A DNA stretch of 64,000 nt from Lewinellaceae bacterium (lineage in GTDB: Bacteria > Bacteroidota > Bacteroidia > Chitinophagales > Saprospiraceae). The DNA lies in contig JADJFA010000006.1 of the NCBI GenBank assembly GCA_016708875.1, positions 62,001-126,000 on the forward strand, given 5' to 3'. Under the pieces are notes generated by a model. It was given only the letters and a program-made list of their open reading frames with translations. It made no database searches and had not been told where the DNA came from. The position numbers and the translations under genes are program-made. Shown in pieces: positions 1 through 9,656 of this stretch. Each line of letters opens with the position of its first letter. Position 1 is the stretch's first letter.

Positions 1-298
1 TCTTTTCTTCCTCCACTTCCAATCTCATCTGTGAATAACGCTCTTTGGCCTCCTGTATCTTTTGTTGCTTGATGCGCTCGTTCTCGGCCTCCGCATTGCC
101 CACTATTTTCTGGGCTTTTATAGCCGCCTCGTCTTCTACGCGCTTGGCCGAAAGGCGTGATTCCTGGATGATGAGGTCCGCTTGCCTGGTGGCTTCTTCT
201 ACGGCTTTGGAGCTGCCTTTTTTAACGGTAAGTATGGCGATGATATAGGCGGCAATGGCCCCAACGACCAAGCCTATTATGATGCTAGTTATATCCAT
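1..298 (-). CDS. rny: Ribonuclease Y, N-terminal part (cut by window edge)
   Basis: RNase Y is a membrane-anchored endoribonuclease that starts mRNA turnover. Only the first 99 or so codons are in the window. They show the typical start of the family: an N-terminal membrane segment (about residues 4-23, ending in KKGS), then a highly charged alpha-helical coiled coil rich in Glu, Lys, Gln and Arg. The KH and HD catalytic domains lie outside the window, so the call rests on the N-terminal architecture and on context. The ATG at 298 lies 73 bp after the tmk stop on the same strand. An order of pheT, a small gene and rny is common in Bacteroidota (established knowledge). An ATP synthase b-like subunit has a similar start but would not be expected here. 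Confidence 0.8.
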   Translation of the reverse strand, partial: MDITSIIIGLVVGAIAAYIIAILTVKKGSSKAVEEATRQADLIIQESRLSAKRVEDEAAIKAQKIVGNAEAENERIKQQKIQEAKERYSQMRLEVEEEK

Positions 299-371
299 GA
301 TTGTTTAATTGTGATGATTCGGTTTGCGTTATTGTGAAGCCCGGGTTACTGTGGGCTGGTGCTTTTTTGTT

Positions 372-998
372 TTATTGGCTCGAAGGCCTGTATTTTTGAA
401 GGATCGCGTTGGCTACTTCGTTTATGCTCCCACTTCCATCTATTTCTACAATATTGTCGTGGTTGTGTGCTCGCAAAAAAGAAATGGCTTCGTGATATTT
501 CCTGCGCGAATCAGACAAGTTCTTTTCGAAGAGTTCTTCGGGTTGGTTCCTGATTTTCATCCGTTCGTAGCAAATCTGGTCGCTCACTTCTATAAAAAAA
601 ATGATGTCTGGTTTTTTGGCTTTTTCATTTAATGCGAATACGGCAGCATAAGGAAAATCATCGCTACTCTGATAGACCAAAGAAGAGAGATAATACCGGT
701 CAGTTAGTACAATTCGGTTCTCGCCCCCTTCAAGCCAGGGAATAATTTCCCGGTCGCAATGATCCAGTCTGTTTGCCGCAAAAGCCAATGCAAGTACTCT
801 TGGCGTAAACCGTGTGATTTCTTTCGTCAACACCTGACGAATGAACACCCCGGCACAGGATGGGTCGTGCGGTTCATACGTCAACATCACTGCCCCATTG
901 CTCGATTCGTTGAGCATTTCGGCCAATTGGCGCGATACGGAGCTTTTCCCAGATCCATCTAAACCCTCTATTGCAATGAACAGCGATTGTTTTTCCAT
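372..998 (-). CDS. tmk: Thymidylate kinase
   Basis: This 208-aa protein phosphorylates dTMP to dTDP in the cytoplasm for DNA synthesis. The N-terminus has a P-loop (EGLDGSGKSS, residues 11-20). The DRYYLSS motif near residue 98 matches the DR(Y/H) signature of TMP kinases, and the length is normal for the family. A LID-like Arg-rich segment follows (YERMKIRNQPEELFEKN). It starts 15 bp after the pheT stop and reads into rny, so the three genes are probably one operon. No frameshift is seen, unlike in the gene just upstream. Confidence 0.93.
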   Translation of the reverse strand: MEKQSLFIAIEGLDGSGKSSVSRQLAEMLNESSNGAVMLTYEPHDPSCAGVFIRQVLTKEITRFTPRVLALAFAANRLDHCDREIIPWLEGGENRIVLTDRYYLSSLVYQSSDDFPYAAVFALNEKAKKPDIIFFIEVSDQICYERMKIRNQPEELFEKNLSDSRRKYHEAISFLRAHNHDNIVEIDGSGSINEVANAILQKYRPSSQ

Positions 999-1013
999 AA
1001 TAGGCTCAAGTGC

Positions 1014-3484
1014 TTAGCTCCTGATTTTCGCTCCCAGTTTCCCTTCAAATGCCCCCACCAATTGCCCCATCAGCGCATCAATATCTTTATCCTGCAACGT
1101 CTTCTCCAGGTCTTCAAAAACAAAACTGACAGCGTAGGATTTTTTGCCTGCGCCGAGTTTGCTTTCGTCTTCAAACACATCGAAGAGGTTCACCTCTTTC
1201 AGCATTTTCTTGGCCGTTTTGGCCGCCAATTGACGGATATCGCCAAAGCCCACCGTTTGGTCAATCACCAATGCGAGGTCACGGCGAACGGTGGGGAATT
1301 TGCCAAGTTCTACAAACTGTATCTTATTGCTTCCCAATGCTTTCAACACGTTTTCAAAATTGAAATCGGCAAAAAACACGGGGTTTTTGAGATCCATCTT
1401 TTTCAAGATCGTTGGCATAACAGCGCCAAATGTCACCAATTCCTGTGGCCCCCGGTGGAGTTTCAGGGCATATTGGAAAGGCGCTTCATTCAAGGTCGTT
1501 TCTTGAAAGCCGCTCACACCGAGGCGGGTCAGCAGATTCGTCACGAAGGCTTTCAACGTGAAAAAATCCACCGTTTTCTTGGATACCGGTTGCCAACTTT
1601 CTGCGGTGTGTGCACCCGTCAAAAAGATGCTCAGGCGGTGGGTTTCCTGTTCTTGCTGTTTTTCCTCCTTCGCTGAGCTCGGCGGGTGACCGTTGGTAGG
1701 TTTTCCCAAATTCAAACAGTCGCAAATCCGAATGTTGGCGGTTCTGGTTGCGCTGAATTGCTTCCAAACCACTGAAAAGCATGCTCGGACGCAGGCAGTC
1801 CAGCCCTTGATTGGCAGAGTTGTGTATGAACACAAGTTGTTCTTTTTCAAGGGGCAAAGACGCGCCGTCGCCTAGGTAATAGGCCTGAATTAGATAGCGC
1901 CAGACTCATGCATTCATTGAAGCCATTGGCGGCAAGGAAATCCGCAGCAAGGTTGCGCACCGCGTCGGGATTCGGCTTCGCCTGGATTTCAATACTGCTT
2001 CTGATCTGGGTTGGAACGGGCACTGCGTCCAAGCCGTGTACGCGAAGAATTTCTTCCACTATATCGGCCTCGCGGGTCACGTCGGGCTTGTTGGTAGGGA
2101 CAATGGCCGTAAAGCCTACAGGCGTTTCGTTTTCAACGCCGATTTCAAGTGCGGCAAGAATTTTTTTGATGCGTTCTTTTGAGAGATTTTCGCCAATCAG
2201 TGCGTTGATGCGGGCAAATTCACAAGCAATACGGGCAGGCAGGACGGGGTTTGGGTAATGGTCCACCAAGCCAGAGGCAATTTCACCACCAGCCAATTCC
2301 AGCATCAGGGCCACGGCCCGTTCAACAGCGCGAACGCAACCGTTTGGGTCCACTCCTTTTTCAAAAGACCAGGCCGCATCCGTACGGAGGCCGTGCCGCA
2401 ACATGGAACGCCGTATCCATTTTGGGTTAAAAAAGGCGCTTTCGAGGAAAATGGAGGTGGTTTTGTTGGAAACACCACTAGTGAACCCGCCAAATACTCC
2501 TCCGATGCACATAGGATTGGATTCGCCATCGCAGATCATCAAGTCTTCAGCGAATAGTTTGCGCTCCACTTCGTCGAGGGTTTTGAATTTAGTGCCTTCC
2601 GGGAGGGTTTTGACCAGAATTTTGTTGCCCTTTATTTGCTCCAGATCAAAGGCGTGAAGCGGCTGGCCCAGTTCGATGCGAACGAAATTGGTAACATCCA
2701 CCACATTGTTGATGGGACGTTGACCCACTGCGAGCAAGCGGTTTTTGAGCCACTCAGGGCTTTCTTGAATTTTCAGGTTTTTAAGGACAATGCCTGCATA
2801 ACGCGGACATGCCTCGACGTTTTCAACCGAAACAGCGTAAGGTGAATTGGAAATCGAAAGGCTTGAGCCTTTCGGTAATCTGACTTCCGTAGCTTCATTT
2901 TCATGAACACGTAAATAAGCCGCCAAGTCCTGGGCCACGCCAAGATGATTGGTAGCATCAGCCCGGTTGGGAGTAAGGCCAACTTCGATAACAGTATCAG
3001 ATTCTTTCTGGAAATGGTCGGCGGCGCTGCGGCCTAGCGGCGTGTCGGAAGGAAGTACAATGATGCCCGCGTGGTCATGTCCGATACCTAGTTCGTCTTC
3101 GGCGCAGATCATGCCCTGCGAAGGGACTCCTTTTACCTTGCGTTCGCCAATGGTGAATAGTTCGCCGTCTTTGCTGAAAACGTTGGCGCCAGGCACGGCG
3201 AGGAAGACTATTTGCCCGGCAGCCACATTGGGTGCGCCGCACACAACGGAGCGCACAACGCCATCACCAACATCTACTGTTGTGGCCGAGAGGTGGTCGG
3301 TGTCGGGTATGCGTTCACAGGTCAAAACCTTGCCAGTCAACACTTTATCTAAGTCAACAGGTGAAGGTTTCACAGTATCCCATCCTTCCACTTCCAGGCC
3401 CAGCGATGTCAGTATTTCGGCGATTTCAGAGGGTGTTTTATGTATGTCGAGAAATTCTCGAAGCCAATTCAGCGATACTTTCAT
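1014..3484 (-). CDS. pheT: Phenylalanyl-tRNA synthetase beta subunit, with two apparent frameshifts
   Basis: PheT with PheS charges tRNA-Phe. Start MKVSLNWLREFLDIH is family-typical. Next come the EMAP/OB tRNA-binding domain (about residues 40-150), the B3/B4 editing domain and B5. The C-terminal anticodon-binding domain is seen as KFPTVRRDLALVID. Total length (about 823 codons) is normal, but the frame must change twice. Near 1882-1887 the text passes from CMSLALSNS into AYYLGDGASLPLEKEQ in another frame. Between about 1668 and 1705 it passes from RLFEFGKTYQ into EEKQQEQETHRLS. Both sides of each join match PheT. The gene is essential, so sequencing errors are the simplest explanation. It is first in the pheT-tmk-rny run, behind a good promoter at 3543-3575. 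Confidence 0.9.
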
Positions 3485-3542
3485 TACCTCAAAAAAACTA
3501 ACGGATTACGATCTGGTTTTTCGCAAAATAATTGCGAATTGG

Positions 3543-3575
3543 CAAAGGTAGAAAGCTTGTGTGAAAATGTGTCAA
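3543..3575 (-). promoter_or_regulatory. Bacteroidota-type promoter for the pheT operon
   Basis: On the minus strand a perfect TACCTTTG -7 box lies at 3550-3543. It is preceded, with 22 bases between, by TTG at 3575-3573. This fits the known Bacteroidota consensus TTG-N17..23-TAnnTTTG. The -7 box is about 59 bp upstream of the pheT ATG. This is the best-formed promoter I found in the window. Confidence 0.6.
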
Positions 3576-3614
3576 TTTTGACCAATTCCGTACAAGGCTT
3601 AAAAAGAGCGCGTA

Positions 3615-3689
3615 GAGGAAAGTATGGCACACCTATAAACTCGAGTGTTGATAATCAACGAGGTTGGCGAGGTGTGCCACACTTTCCTC
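3615..3689. repeat. Inverted repeat, GTGGCACACCT family, copy 1
   Basis: Left arm 3615-3634 and right arm 3670-3689 pair over 20 bases with one mismatch. The spacer is 35 bases. The inner arm sequence (A)TGGCACACCT / AGGTGTGCCAC recurs at 10790-10818 and 23206-23280. The right arm overlaps the stop codon of the hydrolase gene at 3688. It may end transcription of that minus-strand gene, but there is no clear U-tract on that side. Confidence 0.7.
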
Positions 3690-4671
3690 AAAAACGCCCT
3701 TCCAAAAACGCCTGCACATCGTGCGAAGTTTCTGTTGGATTTTCCTCTTGCGGCCAATGCCCTGTGTCTCGATAGATTTTTATCAAGGATCCGCGAATGC
3801 GCTTGTGAAAATCGTAGGCATACTCCGGCGAAATATGGGTGTCTTCGGCGCCCCAAAGAATGAGCGTGGGGGAGGTGATGCGTTCAATGAGGTCAATGGG
3901 CGGGCGGTTGTCGCGCACAGATGCCCGGTCGGTGAATGCCTTTCGATGGCCCGGCAACAGCGAAAGGTCAAAGTGGCGTTGTACGAGGGAGTCGGTTACC
4001 CGGCTGTCATCGGCCCAAACGTCTAGCAGCGATAATCGGACGAATGCCCGTGGGGTTACTTTCCACAGGCTGCGGTGGATCACCGGTGTGCTGGCGAGCC
4101 AATCAATTGCCGAATTGCTTTTTTCTTCAAAACCCGGCGCGTCAAGCAGGATGAGTTTGTCAATTCGATGAGGCGACTCGGCAGCGAATTGCCATGCGAT
4201 TTGCGCCCCAAGTCCACAGCCCGCGAGTGACACTTTTTTCAAGTTCAATTTTTGCAAAAAACTGTCTAAAAAACTCGCGTACATGAATGCGCTGTAACTT
4301 CCTTGCGGGTGTGGCGCACTGAGGCCGAATCCCGGAAGGTCTACGCTCACAACCTGTTGTTTTTTACTGAGTTCCTCTGTCCAGCCCGCCCAAGTGTGCA
4401 GCGAACTTTGCGCATCATGGAGCAACAAAATAGGTTCGCCTTTCCCACTTATACGGTAATGAATTTCCATGCCATCCACTTGCATGAATTTTGAATCGGG
4501 GAAAGCGTAATGGGCGATATAGTTGGCTGCGGGCAAGTCTTCGTGCCAGTTGTTGTACAGCCACCACGCCAGTGCGAAGATCAAAGCCCAGCGCAGCAAG
4601 CGGGAGATGCTCAGGATGCCAAGCCATTTGCGCACTACTGCGACCCTTCTGGAGGTTGAAAGTCTGGTCAT
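3688..4671 (-). CDS. Alpha/beta hydrolase fold protein with altered nucleophile elbow
   Basis: A 327-aa protein with one N-terminal membrane anchor (about residues 24-41, rich in Leu, Ala and Trp) and an alpha/beta hydrolase domain that would sit outside the inner membrane. Seen motifs: an oxyanion-region ILLLHDAQSS, an acid Asp277 in WGAEDTHIS, and a His305 in TGHWPQEENP. The nucleophile elbow reads AGCGLGA (residues 150-156), where the family expects G-x-S-x-G. The position of the Ser is Gly153, preceded by Cys152. It may be a pseudoenzyme or use another residue. It follows the DUF4199 gene by 6 bp and may be in its operon. Substrate unknown. Confidence 0.8.
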   Translation of the reverse strand: MTRLSTSRRVAVVRKWLGILSISRLLRWALIFALAWWLYNNWHEDLPAANYIAHYAFPDSKFMQVDGMEIHYRISGKGEPILLLHDAQSSLHTWAGWTEELSKKQQVVSVDLPGFGLSAPHPQGSYSAFMYASFLDSFLQKLNLKKVSLAGCGLGAQIAWQFAAESPHRIDKLILLDAPGFEEKSNSAIDWLASTPVIHRSLWKVTPRAFVRLSLLDVWADDSRVTDSLVQRHFDLSLLPGHRKAFTDRASVRDNRPPIDLIERITSPTLILWGAEDTHISPEYAYDFHKRIRGSLIKIYRDTGHWPQEENPTETSHDVQAFLEGRF

Positions 4672-4677
4672 TTAACC

Positions 4678-5202
4678 TTACTTTTTTTGATTTTTGACCA
4701 ATGCCGCTATGCCGGCAGCAAGGACAAAACCACCGATCGCTCCCATACTCATGTCTCTTAATATTGGGCCAAGGGGCTGTGGTTGTGGGTTTTTGATAAG
4801 ATTTTCCAGCTCTTGAACATATCTGCGCAACTGATCGGCCTGTTCTGGATCACCAACGCCAGTTGTAAGCTGATTTTTTGCCATCTCAAGCGCAATCGTC
4901 AATTCCGAAAGCAATAGACTTGGGTCATAAAGACGCAATCCATAGTTAAAAATCCAATAGCAGAGATTGATGAGCAAAAACGTGACGAAGGGTGTGCGGA
5001 CCACTTCGCGAAAATCGCGCGCAGTACCCTTGGCTGCGCAATCCTCTTTGGTCGCAATCCACATAAAAACCAGATAAACAACCATACTGCCCCATTGGAG
5101 CGAGAGGTTGAGGTATAATTCTGGTCGGGCAATGTAAAGGAGCGCGAAGTAGAATATTACAACTGCTCCACCTAAAAATCCGTAGCGAACACTTGGGGTC
5201 AT
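4678..5202 (-). CDS. DUF4199 family membrane protein (second of pair)
   Basis: About 174 residues from the ATG at 5202 (MTPSVRYGFLGG). I chose this start because it overlaps the stop of the upstream gene as ATGA; a longer frame upstream is unlikely to be translated. There are four hydrophobic segments: two near the N-terminus, one after the KEDCAAKG loop, and a C-terminal one (GAIGGFVLAAGIAALV). A helical stretch before the last segment is rich in Glu and Gln. This layout matches DUF4199, a Bacteroidota family of unknown role. The overlapping neighbour belongs to the same family, which points to coupled translation and perhaps a heteromer. Confidence 0.75.
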   Translation of the reverse strand: MTPSVRYGFLGGAVVIFYFALLYIARPELYLNLSLQWGSMVVYLVFMWIATKEDCAAKGTARDFREVVRTPFVTFLLINLCYWIFNYGLRLYDPSLLLSELTIALEMAKNQLTTGVGDPEQADQLRRYVQELENLIKNPQPQPLGPILRDMSMGAIGGFVLAAGIAALVKNQKK

Positions 5203-5762
5203 GCGTGAGAGGGCTTGTCTTTTTTCAATACCAGACCAGCAACAAGGCCGCAAAGAAATCCAAAAAAGGTGCTTGAAATTACAATGATGATTGCAAAAAA
5301 TACGGGTGAGAAAAAGAAAGACATCATTTCCATTGCCTGTTCTGCTTGTTCTTCCGACTGGCCGCCTTGCTCCTGCATTTGCTGAAGGGTAACTTCCTGA
5401 ATTTTATCCATCATGTCGGTGGCAATAAAAGTCGTAAAAATATAAAACCACACAGCGCTCAGTACACCAGATATAAGCCCAGCAAGCGTTCCCAAGCCAA
5501 TGCCTTGACCAACGCTTAGGTAGCCACCCAGGTCTTCATCCCGATGGCTCTTAAGTGCCACATGAATAAAAAAGAAGGTAATCCCGATGAGTAATATTCG
5601 GTTGAGCCAGTTAATTGTCGGATTAGTAAGCATTTCCATGTCCATTCCGGTGACATAGAAAACGAGGTTGACCAAAATTCCTGCTCCGGTGATAATAAGT
5701 GCAGCAGTCATAGCGCGTTGCGCCAAGGTTTTTTTGGGTTCGGAAGTGTCGAGTGAGTCCAT
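5199..5762 (-). CDS. DUF4199 family membrane protein (first of pair)
   Basis: 187 residues. A short polar N-terminus (MDSLDTSEPKKTLAQRA) is followed by two hydrophobic segments, a loop, and a glycine-rich membrane segment (IGLGTLAGLISG). A Gln/Glu-rich helix (LQQMQEQGGQSEEQAEQ) and a last membrane pair follow. This is the standard DUF4199 arrangement. The stop overlaps the start of the next DUF4199 gene by ATGA. Function unknown; in many Bacteroidota such genes lie near glycosyltransferases or cell-envelope genes, but none is adjacent here. Confidence 0.78.
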   Translation of the reverse strand: MDSLDTSEPKKTLAQRAMTAALIITGAGILVNLVFYVTGMDMEMLTNPTINWLNRILLIGITFFFIHVALKSHRDEDLGGYLSVGQGIGLGTLAGLISGVLSAVWFYIFTTFIATDMMDKIQEVTLQQMQEQGGQSEEQAEQAMEMMSFFFSPVFFAIIIVISSTFFGFLCGLVAGLVLKKDKPSHA

Positions 5763-5939
5763 AAACGTTTTGTAGTAGATGAAAGAAAGTATTGATTTTC
5801 GTCCGCCAAACTACGCTGCACTTTGTATCCGATGTGTTTTTGTTCCGACGATTTTTTTGTTTTGACCGACCAAGTAGGGCGAAATTCAAACTTTTCGGAT
5901 AGACAGAAAAAGAAGAGGATGTATTATAAGTACTTTTTT

Positions 5940-6001
5940 ACCGCAGAGGCGCAGAAACGCGGAGTCTTACAACTAACTCCGCGTCTCTGCGCCTCTGCGG
6001 T
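5940..6001. repeat. Long hairpin downstream of M1 aminopeptidase
   Basis: Left arm 5940-5965 (starting ACCGCAGAGGCGCAGA) and right arm 5976-6001 pair over 26 bases with one mismatch around a 10-base loop. It lies 42 bp beyond the aminopeptidase stop on the minus strand, in a 281-bp gap, so it may act as a terminator. No other copy is visible in this window. Confidence 0.6.
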
Positions 6002-6043
6002 GAATAGCAAACGTGACGCATGTATTGCCTTCTTCAAAATTAC

Positions 6044-8695
6044 TCAAAACATATCGTAATACAACTTCAGCGTCGCGTCGGTTTCTTTTGCCTTGATTTC
6101 AGTAATAATGGCATCAAGTTCTGCCACCTTACTGGCATTACCCTTTTCACGGAAATGATTGCGCAGGTCGGCAATGGCTTTGGTCGCTCCAAATCGTCGC
6201 CACTCACTGGTCAGGAGGTTGAGAGATATGGATTTGAATTTTTCAACGCTTGCATCTAAAAGCGCCGCATCACCTAGACCAATCAGGAATTTCTGGTAAT
6301 TATCAAAAAACGGAAAGGCTCCGAAACCATCTGCCTTATCCAGTTTTTGTTCAAAAAACGAAAGATTTGAACGCTCTGGTTGTTCTGCGTAAAGTTCTGC
6401 CAACACAGGCGTAAAGTTTTCTGAATCATCATTTTGCAATACTTTGGAAGCCTCCCGTGCGGCGTTGGCATCAAGTCTTTGCAGCGCCGAAAGTGCCGCA
6501 CCCACCACGCTGTAAGCTTGTTCGTTGCCCATGTTTTTCTGGAGAATGGGGATGTACTGTTTGTCGTTTGTGCGGCCAAGGAGACCAATCGCTATTGCGC
6601 GAACCCCCGGTGAAGGGTCGGATTCAGCCAAACGGGCGATAATGGGCAGGTTGGCAGCTGCGCCCATACCATCTGCCATCATAGCTTCCTGGCGGATGCC
6701 ATGAAATTTGTCGGAAAGCGCCTCTACTAAAACAGCGTCCGTAAGAGCAGAGGGTTCGGCTTGCAAGCCGTTGAGGGCTTCTACTCTATCGAAATAAAGG
6801 GGGGCATTGCGGTACATAAAGGCCCATTCCTGAGCGTTGTGATGATCGGTCTTTAGACAAAGCAGGGTTTTGGTCGCATCGAAATTGATCAAAGCCGGCT
6901 TGCTTGGACTGTCGAAAAAGAAGGTCTGGTTGCGCTTCGTGACGCGGATGTTTTCGCGGCGGGCCTTTCCTGAAACATCATAGAGATCCACAGCAACCGG
7001 GAGATCAAAAATCCGGGCAACCTCCTGACCTTCCTGGTTTTGTGTCACCGTTATGCTGGCTTTTTTTGTGTCATTGTCCCAACCATATTCAATATCGAGT
7101 ACAGGGTGGCCTGCACCCAAAAACCACTGATTGAAAAACCAGTTGAAGTCTTGGCCAGTCACATCTTCGAAGGCAAGGCGGAGTTCGTGGCTTTCTACTT
7201 CGGTGTACTCGTTCTTTTTGAGGTAGCGGTTGAGCGCGGCGAAAAACGCCTCGTCGCCCACATGTTGACGGAGCATGTGAAGGATGCAGCCGCCCTTGTT
7301 GTAAGAATGGGCGTCGAACATATCTTCCTGGTTTTCATAACCGAAATGGATGAGCGGGTGGCCTCCGTCGCCAGCAGAATAAAAATAGCCCTGCTGCTCG
7401 GTCATCAAGTGTTCGTCGGCGGCATCCTTGCCATGTTTTTGTTCTATCCAGAGGTATTCGGAATAGTTGGCGAATCCTTCATTGAGCGTGAGGTTGGCCC
7501 AGCTTTCCGTCGTTACCAAATCGCCGAACCACTGGTGGAACATTTCGTGCGCTACCACTTTCTCGTTCGTCATGTGGTCGTCCCGAAGTTCGCGCTTTGT
7601 TTTCTGCATGAACTCGCCAAAAATCACCGCTGTGGTATTTTCCATTGCCCCGCTAACATAGTCGCGCACAGTGACTTGCGAAAATTTTGACCAGGGGTAG
7701 GCATAGTTCAATTTGGTTGAAAAGAACTCCAGCATTTCCGGGGTATAGGGGTAAATGTCGCGGGCATGCGCCTCGAATTTTGGCTCAACGTAGTATTCCA
7801 CGTCAATACCACGCCATTTCTCCTTCACCACAGCATACTCGCCAATTGCCATCATGAACAGGTAGGGCGCGTGGGGTTTGTCCATTTTCCAGTAGTCGGT
7901 GCGTGTACCGTCGGCGTTCTTTTTGGAGGAGATGAGGAGTCCGTTGGAGAGGGTTTTGTACTTGTCCTCTACGGTGATGTACATCTCCTGGGTGCAGCGC
8001 TCGTTGGGCTTGTCCACCGTTGGAAACCAGAAAGAGTTGCTTTCCGTTTCGCCTTGTGTCCAGATTTGCATTGGCTTGTCTTTTTCAGCGCCGTCGGCGT
8101 TGATAAAATACAAACCCTTGTCGCTGGTGATGGCCGCCGAGCCGCCGAAACTTTCACGTTCATCGGGCTTGGCGGTATAGGTGATGGCGATTTTGAATTC
8201 CTCCGTGCGGGAGTAGGTTTTGCCGAGATGGATGGTCAGTTGTTGGTTGTTATAGTCTCGCTTCAATTGCTCGCTTTTGCCATCGAATGTAACCGATTGA
8301 ATGTCAAAATTCTTGGCATCCAAAGTCACCTTGTCTGTGGCATAAAACCATGGGCGCATGGTGAGCGTGGCCTTTCCGTTGGCGCGTTTTTTTGCCCAGT
8401 CGAAGGAGATTTCGATTTTGGTGTGAATCAAATCTACCTCAAAAGTGTGCGAGGCATTGTAGGGGCGCAACGAGTCGAGGTTTTCCTGGGCTTGTGGTTC
8501 AATGTTTACCTCGTCGAGCAGGTTGTACTCTACGGGTGCTTCGTCTTCGCCCATGAGTGGTTTGCCCATGGAATCCCACATGGCAGGTTCGCCGGGAGGA
8601 TTGGGGGTGCTTGATGTTTTGTTGCCGGTTTTGGGCGTACAAGCGAGGTAAAGCGTGAGGAGGGCGATGAGGGTGGTGGAGAGGAGTGGTCGCAT
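6044..8695 (-). CDS. M1 family metallo-aminopeptidase, lipoprotein, with HEAT-like C-terminus
   Basis: 883 residues. A lipoprotein signal ends in LYLAC with lipidated Cys19, so the enzyme is probably tethered in the periplasm or at the outer membrane. The M1 zinc site is complete: HEMFH (His383, Glu384, His387) and Glu406 in TLNEGFANYSEYLW. The exopeptidase motif GAMEN is at 349-353. After the catalytic domain the C-terminal 280 residues look like HEAT/ARM-like helical repeats (AIGLLGRTNDKQYIPILQK and similar). It releases N-terminal amino acids from peptides, presumably for nutrition. It stands alone on its strand, with a hairpin after the stop. Confidence is high for family, low for substrate. 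Confidence 0.93.
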   Translation of the reverse strand: MRPLLSTTLIALLTLYLACTPKTGNKTSSTPNPPGEPAMWDSMGKPLMGEDEAPVEYNLLDEVNIEPQAQENLDSLRPYNASHTFEVDLIHTKIEISFDWAKKRANGKATLTMRPWFYATDKVTLDAKNFDIQSVTFDGKSEQLKRDYNNQQLTIHLGKTYSRTEEFKIAITYTAKPDERESFGGSAAITSDKGLYFINADGAEKDKPMQIWTQGETESNSFWFPTVDKPNERCTQEMYITVEDKYKTLSNGLLISSKKNADGTRTDYWKMDKPHAPYLFMMAIGEYAVVKEKWRGIDVEYYVEPKFEAHARDIYPYTPEMLEFFSTKLNYAYPWSKFSQVTVRDYVSGAMENTTAVIFGEFMQKTKRELRDDHMTNEKVVAHEMFHQWFGDLVTTESWANLTLNEGFANYSEYLWIEQKHGKDAADEHLMTEQQGYFYSAGDGGHPLIHFGYENQEDMFDAHSYNKGGCILHMLRQHVGDEAFFAALNRYLKKNEYTEVESHELRLAFEDVTGQDFNWFFNQWFLGAGHPVLDIEYGWDNDTKKASITVTQNQEGQEVARIFDLPVAVDLYDVSGKARRENIRVTKRNQTFFFDSPSKPALINFDATKTLLCLKTDHHNAQEWAFMYRNAPLYFDRVEALNGLQAEPSALTDAVLVEALSDKFHGIRQEAMMADGMGAAANLPIIARLAESDPSPGVRAIAIGLLGRTNDKQYIPILQKNMGNEQAYSVVGAALSALQRLDANAAREASKVLQNDDSENFTPVLAELYAEQPERSNLSFFEQKLDKADGFGAFPFFDNYQKFLIGLGDAALLDASVEKFKSISLNLLTSEWRRFGATKAIADLRNHFREKGNASKVAELDAIITEIKAKETDATLKLYYDMF

Positions 8696-8749
8696 TGAAT
8701 GTTGTGTGAATGTGATGGGGGGACATATAAGGTCAAAAATCTGAATCCT

Positions 8750-9517
8750 TCAACGTTTGTGGTGAATCATGATTTGATCCAGCCATATTATGGACGTATG
8801 CTTTGTGGTAGCGTGTTCACCATAGTCTTTTTGATATATCTGGAATGTGGGGTTTTTCATCCCTGCCGTACTATTTGCGCAAAGTGCATGATCCCCTATA
8901 TCGATGGATCCCTCTGGAACCGTAGGTCTGGTCACAAGCATTGTAAAAGTGTTGGCGCTGTGATCAACCATTACCCAAAATTCACAAATTTGGGAGTCGG
9001 GGATTTTGCCAAGTAATTCGTGACTTGGCTCAAGATATAAAAGGTGGAAATTTGGTTCGGGTGCTGGGCTTCTGCGGGAACCCTGCAGTAATAAACATAC
9101 ATTGGCATTCCCAGTCCCATCCGTGAGATCAAAGGCAATATCATTGGAAACAGGTCCCTCATTTACTATCTTCATTTTCCAGAAATAGGAAATGCTGGCT
9201 GGGTATGTGGTGGGAAGCGCCGCAAAACTCAATCGTGGAGAAATATCGAAAGGCTCGCCGTGCGTGATGTAAGAATACCCCAGCCAATTGTTGCCATGGT
9301 CATCGCGTTGGATAGGAGCCCGTTGCCAACTGAAATTCTCTTCAACGGCAATTTTGTCCCCATCAGGTTCACCCGGAATAAACCCGGCACCAATCGGCCT
9401 GTCAACTCCGTAGGCATCAAAGTTCTCTGACAATAGCAATGTGGATGTACAAGAAAAGAAAATAGGAAAGAACAATAGGGTTGCAAGCAGAAAGAAATGG
9501 TTAAAAAGGTGTTTCAT
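8750..9517 (-). CDS. Secreted lipoprotein of unknown function
   Basis: 255 residues. The N-terminus is a lipoprotein signal ending IFFSC. The rest is rich in aromatic, Gly and Pro residues with segments that alternate as beta strands (SYFWKMKIVNEG, IAFDLTDGTGNANVCLLL, FWVMVDHSANTFTMLV). This suggests a jelly-roll, lectin-like fold, but I do not recognise a named family. It lies 54 bp upstream of the M1 aminopeptidase on the same strand, and the pair may be co-transcribed. A TAACTTTG sequence at 9573-9566 (minus strand) could be its -7 box, though no TTG is correctly spaced. Confidence 0.6.
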   Translation of the reverse strand: MKHLFNHFFLLATLLFFPIFFSCTSTLLLSENFDAYGVDRPIGAGFIPGEPDGDKIAVEENFSWQRAPIQRDDHGNNWLGYSYITHGEPFDISPRLSFAALPTTYPASISYFWKMKIVNEGPVSNDIAFDLTDGTGNANVCLLLQGSRRSPAPEPNFHLLYLEPSHELLGKIPDSQICEFWVMVDHSANTFTMLVTRPTVPEGSIDIGDHALCANSTAGMKNPTFQIYQKDYGEHATTKHTSIIWLDQIMIHHKR

Positions 9518-9656
9518 AAGTGCAAAAAAGACTTGGAAAATGGTGTGATGTGGTCAACGAAAATGCAAAGTTACCGTCAGGCACCCAATCCCAGCCCCTT
9601 TTCGGCAGAAAGCCCCGGATAACGTCGTTTCGCCAATTTCATTTGAGCCAATGGGT

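Noticed and set aside
1668..1887. Programmed frameshifting in pheT
   Set aside because: Two shifts in different places, no slippery heptamer seen, and none known in this gene; sequencing errors are more likely.
7040..8614. Long plus-strand open frames of 216 and 282 codons
   Set aside because: They lie opposite the M1 aminopeptidase, whose zinc motifs prove the minus-strand reading.
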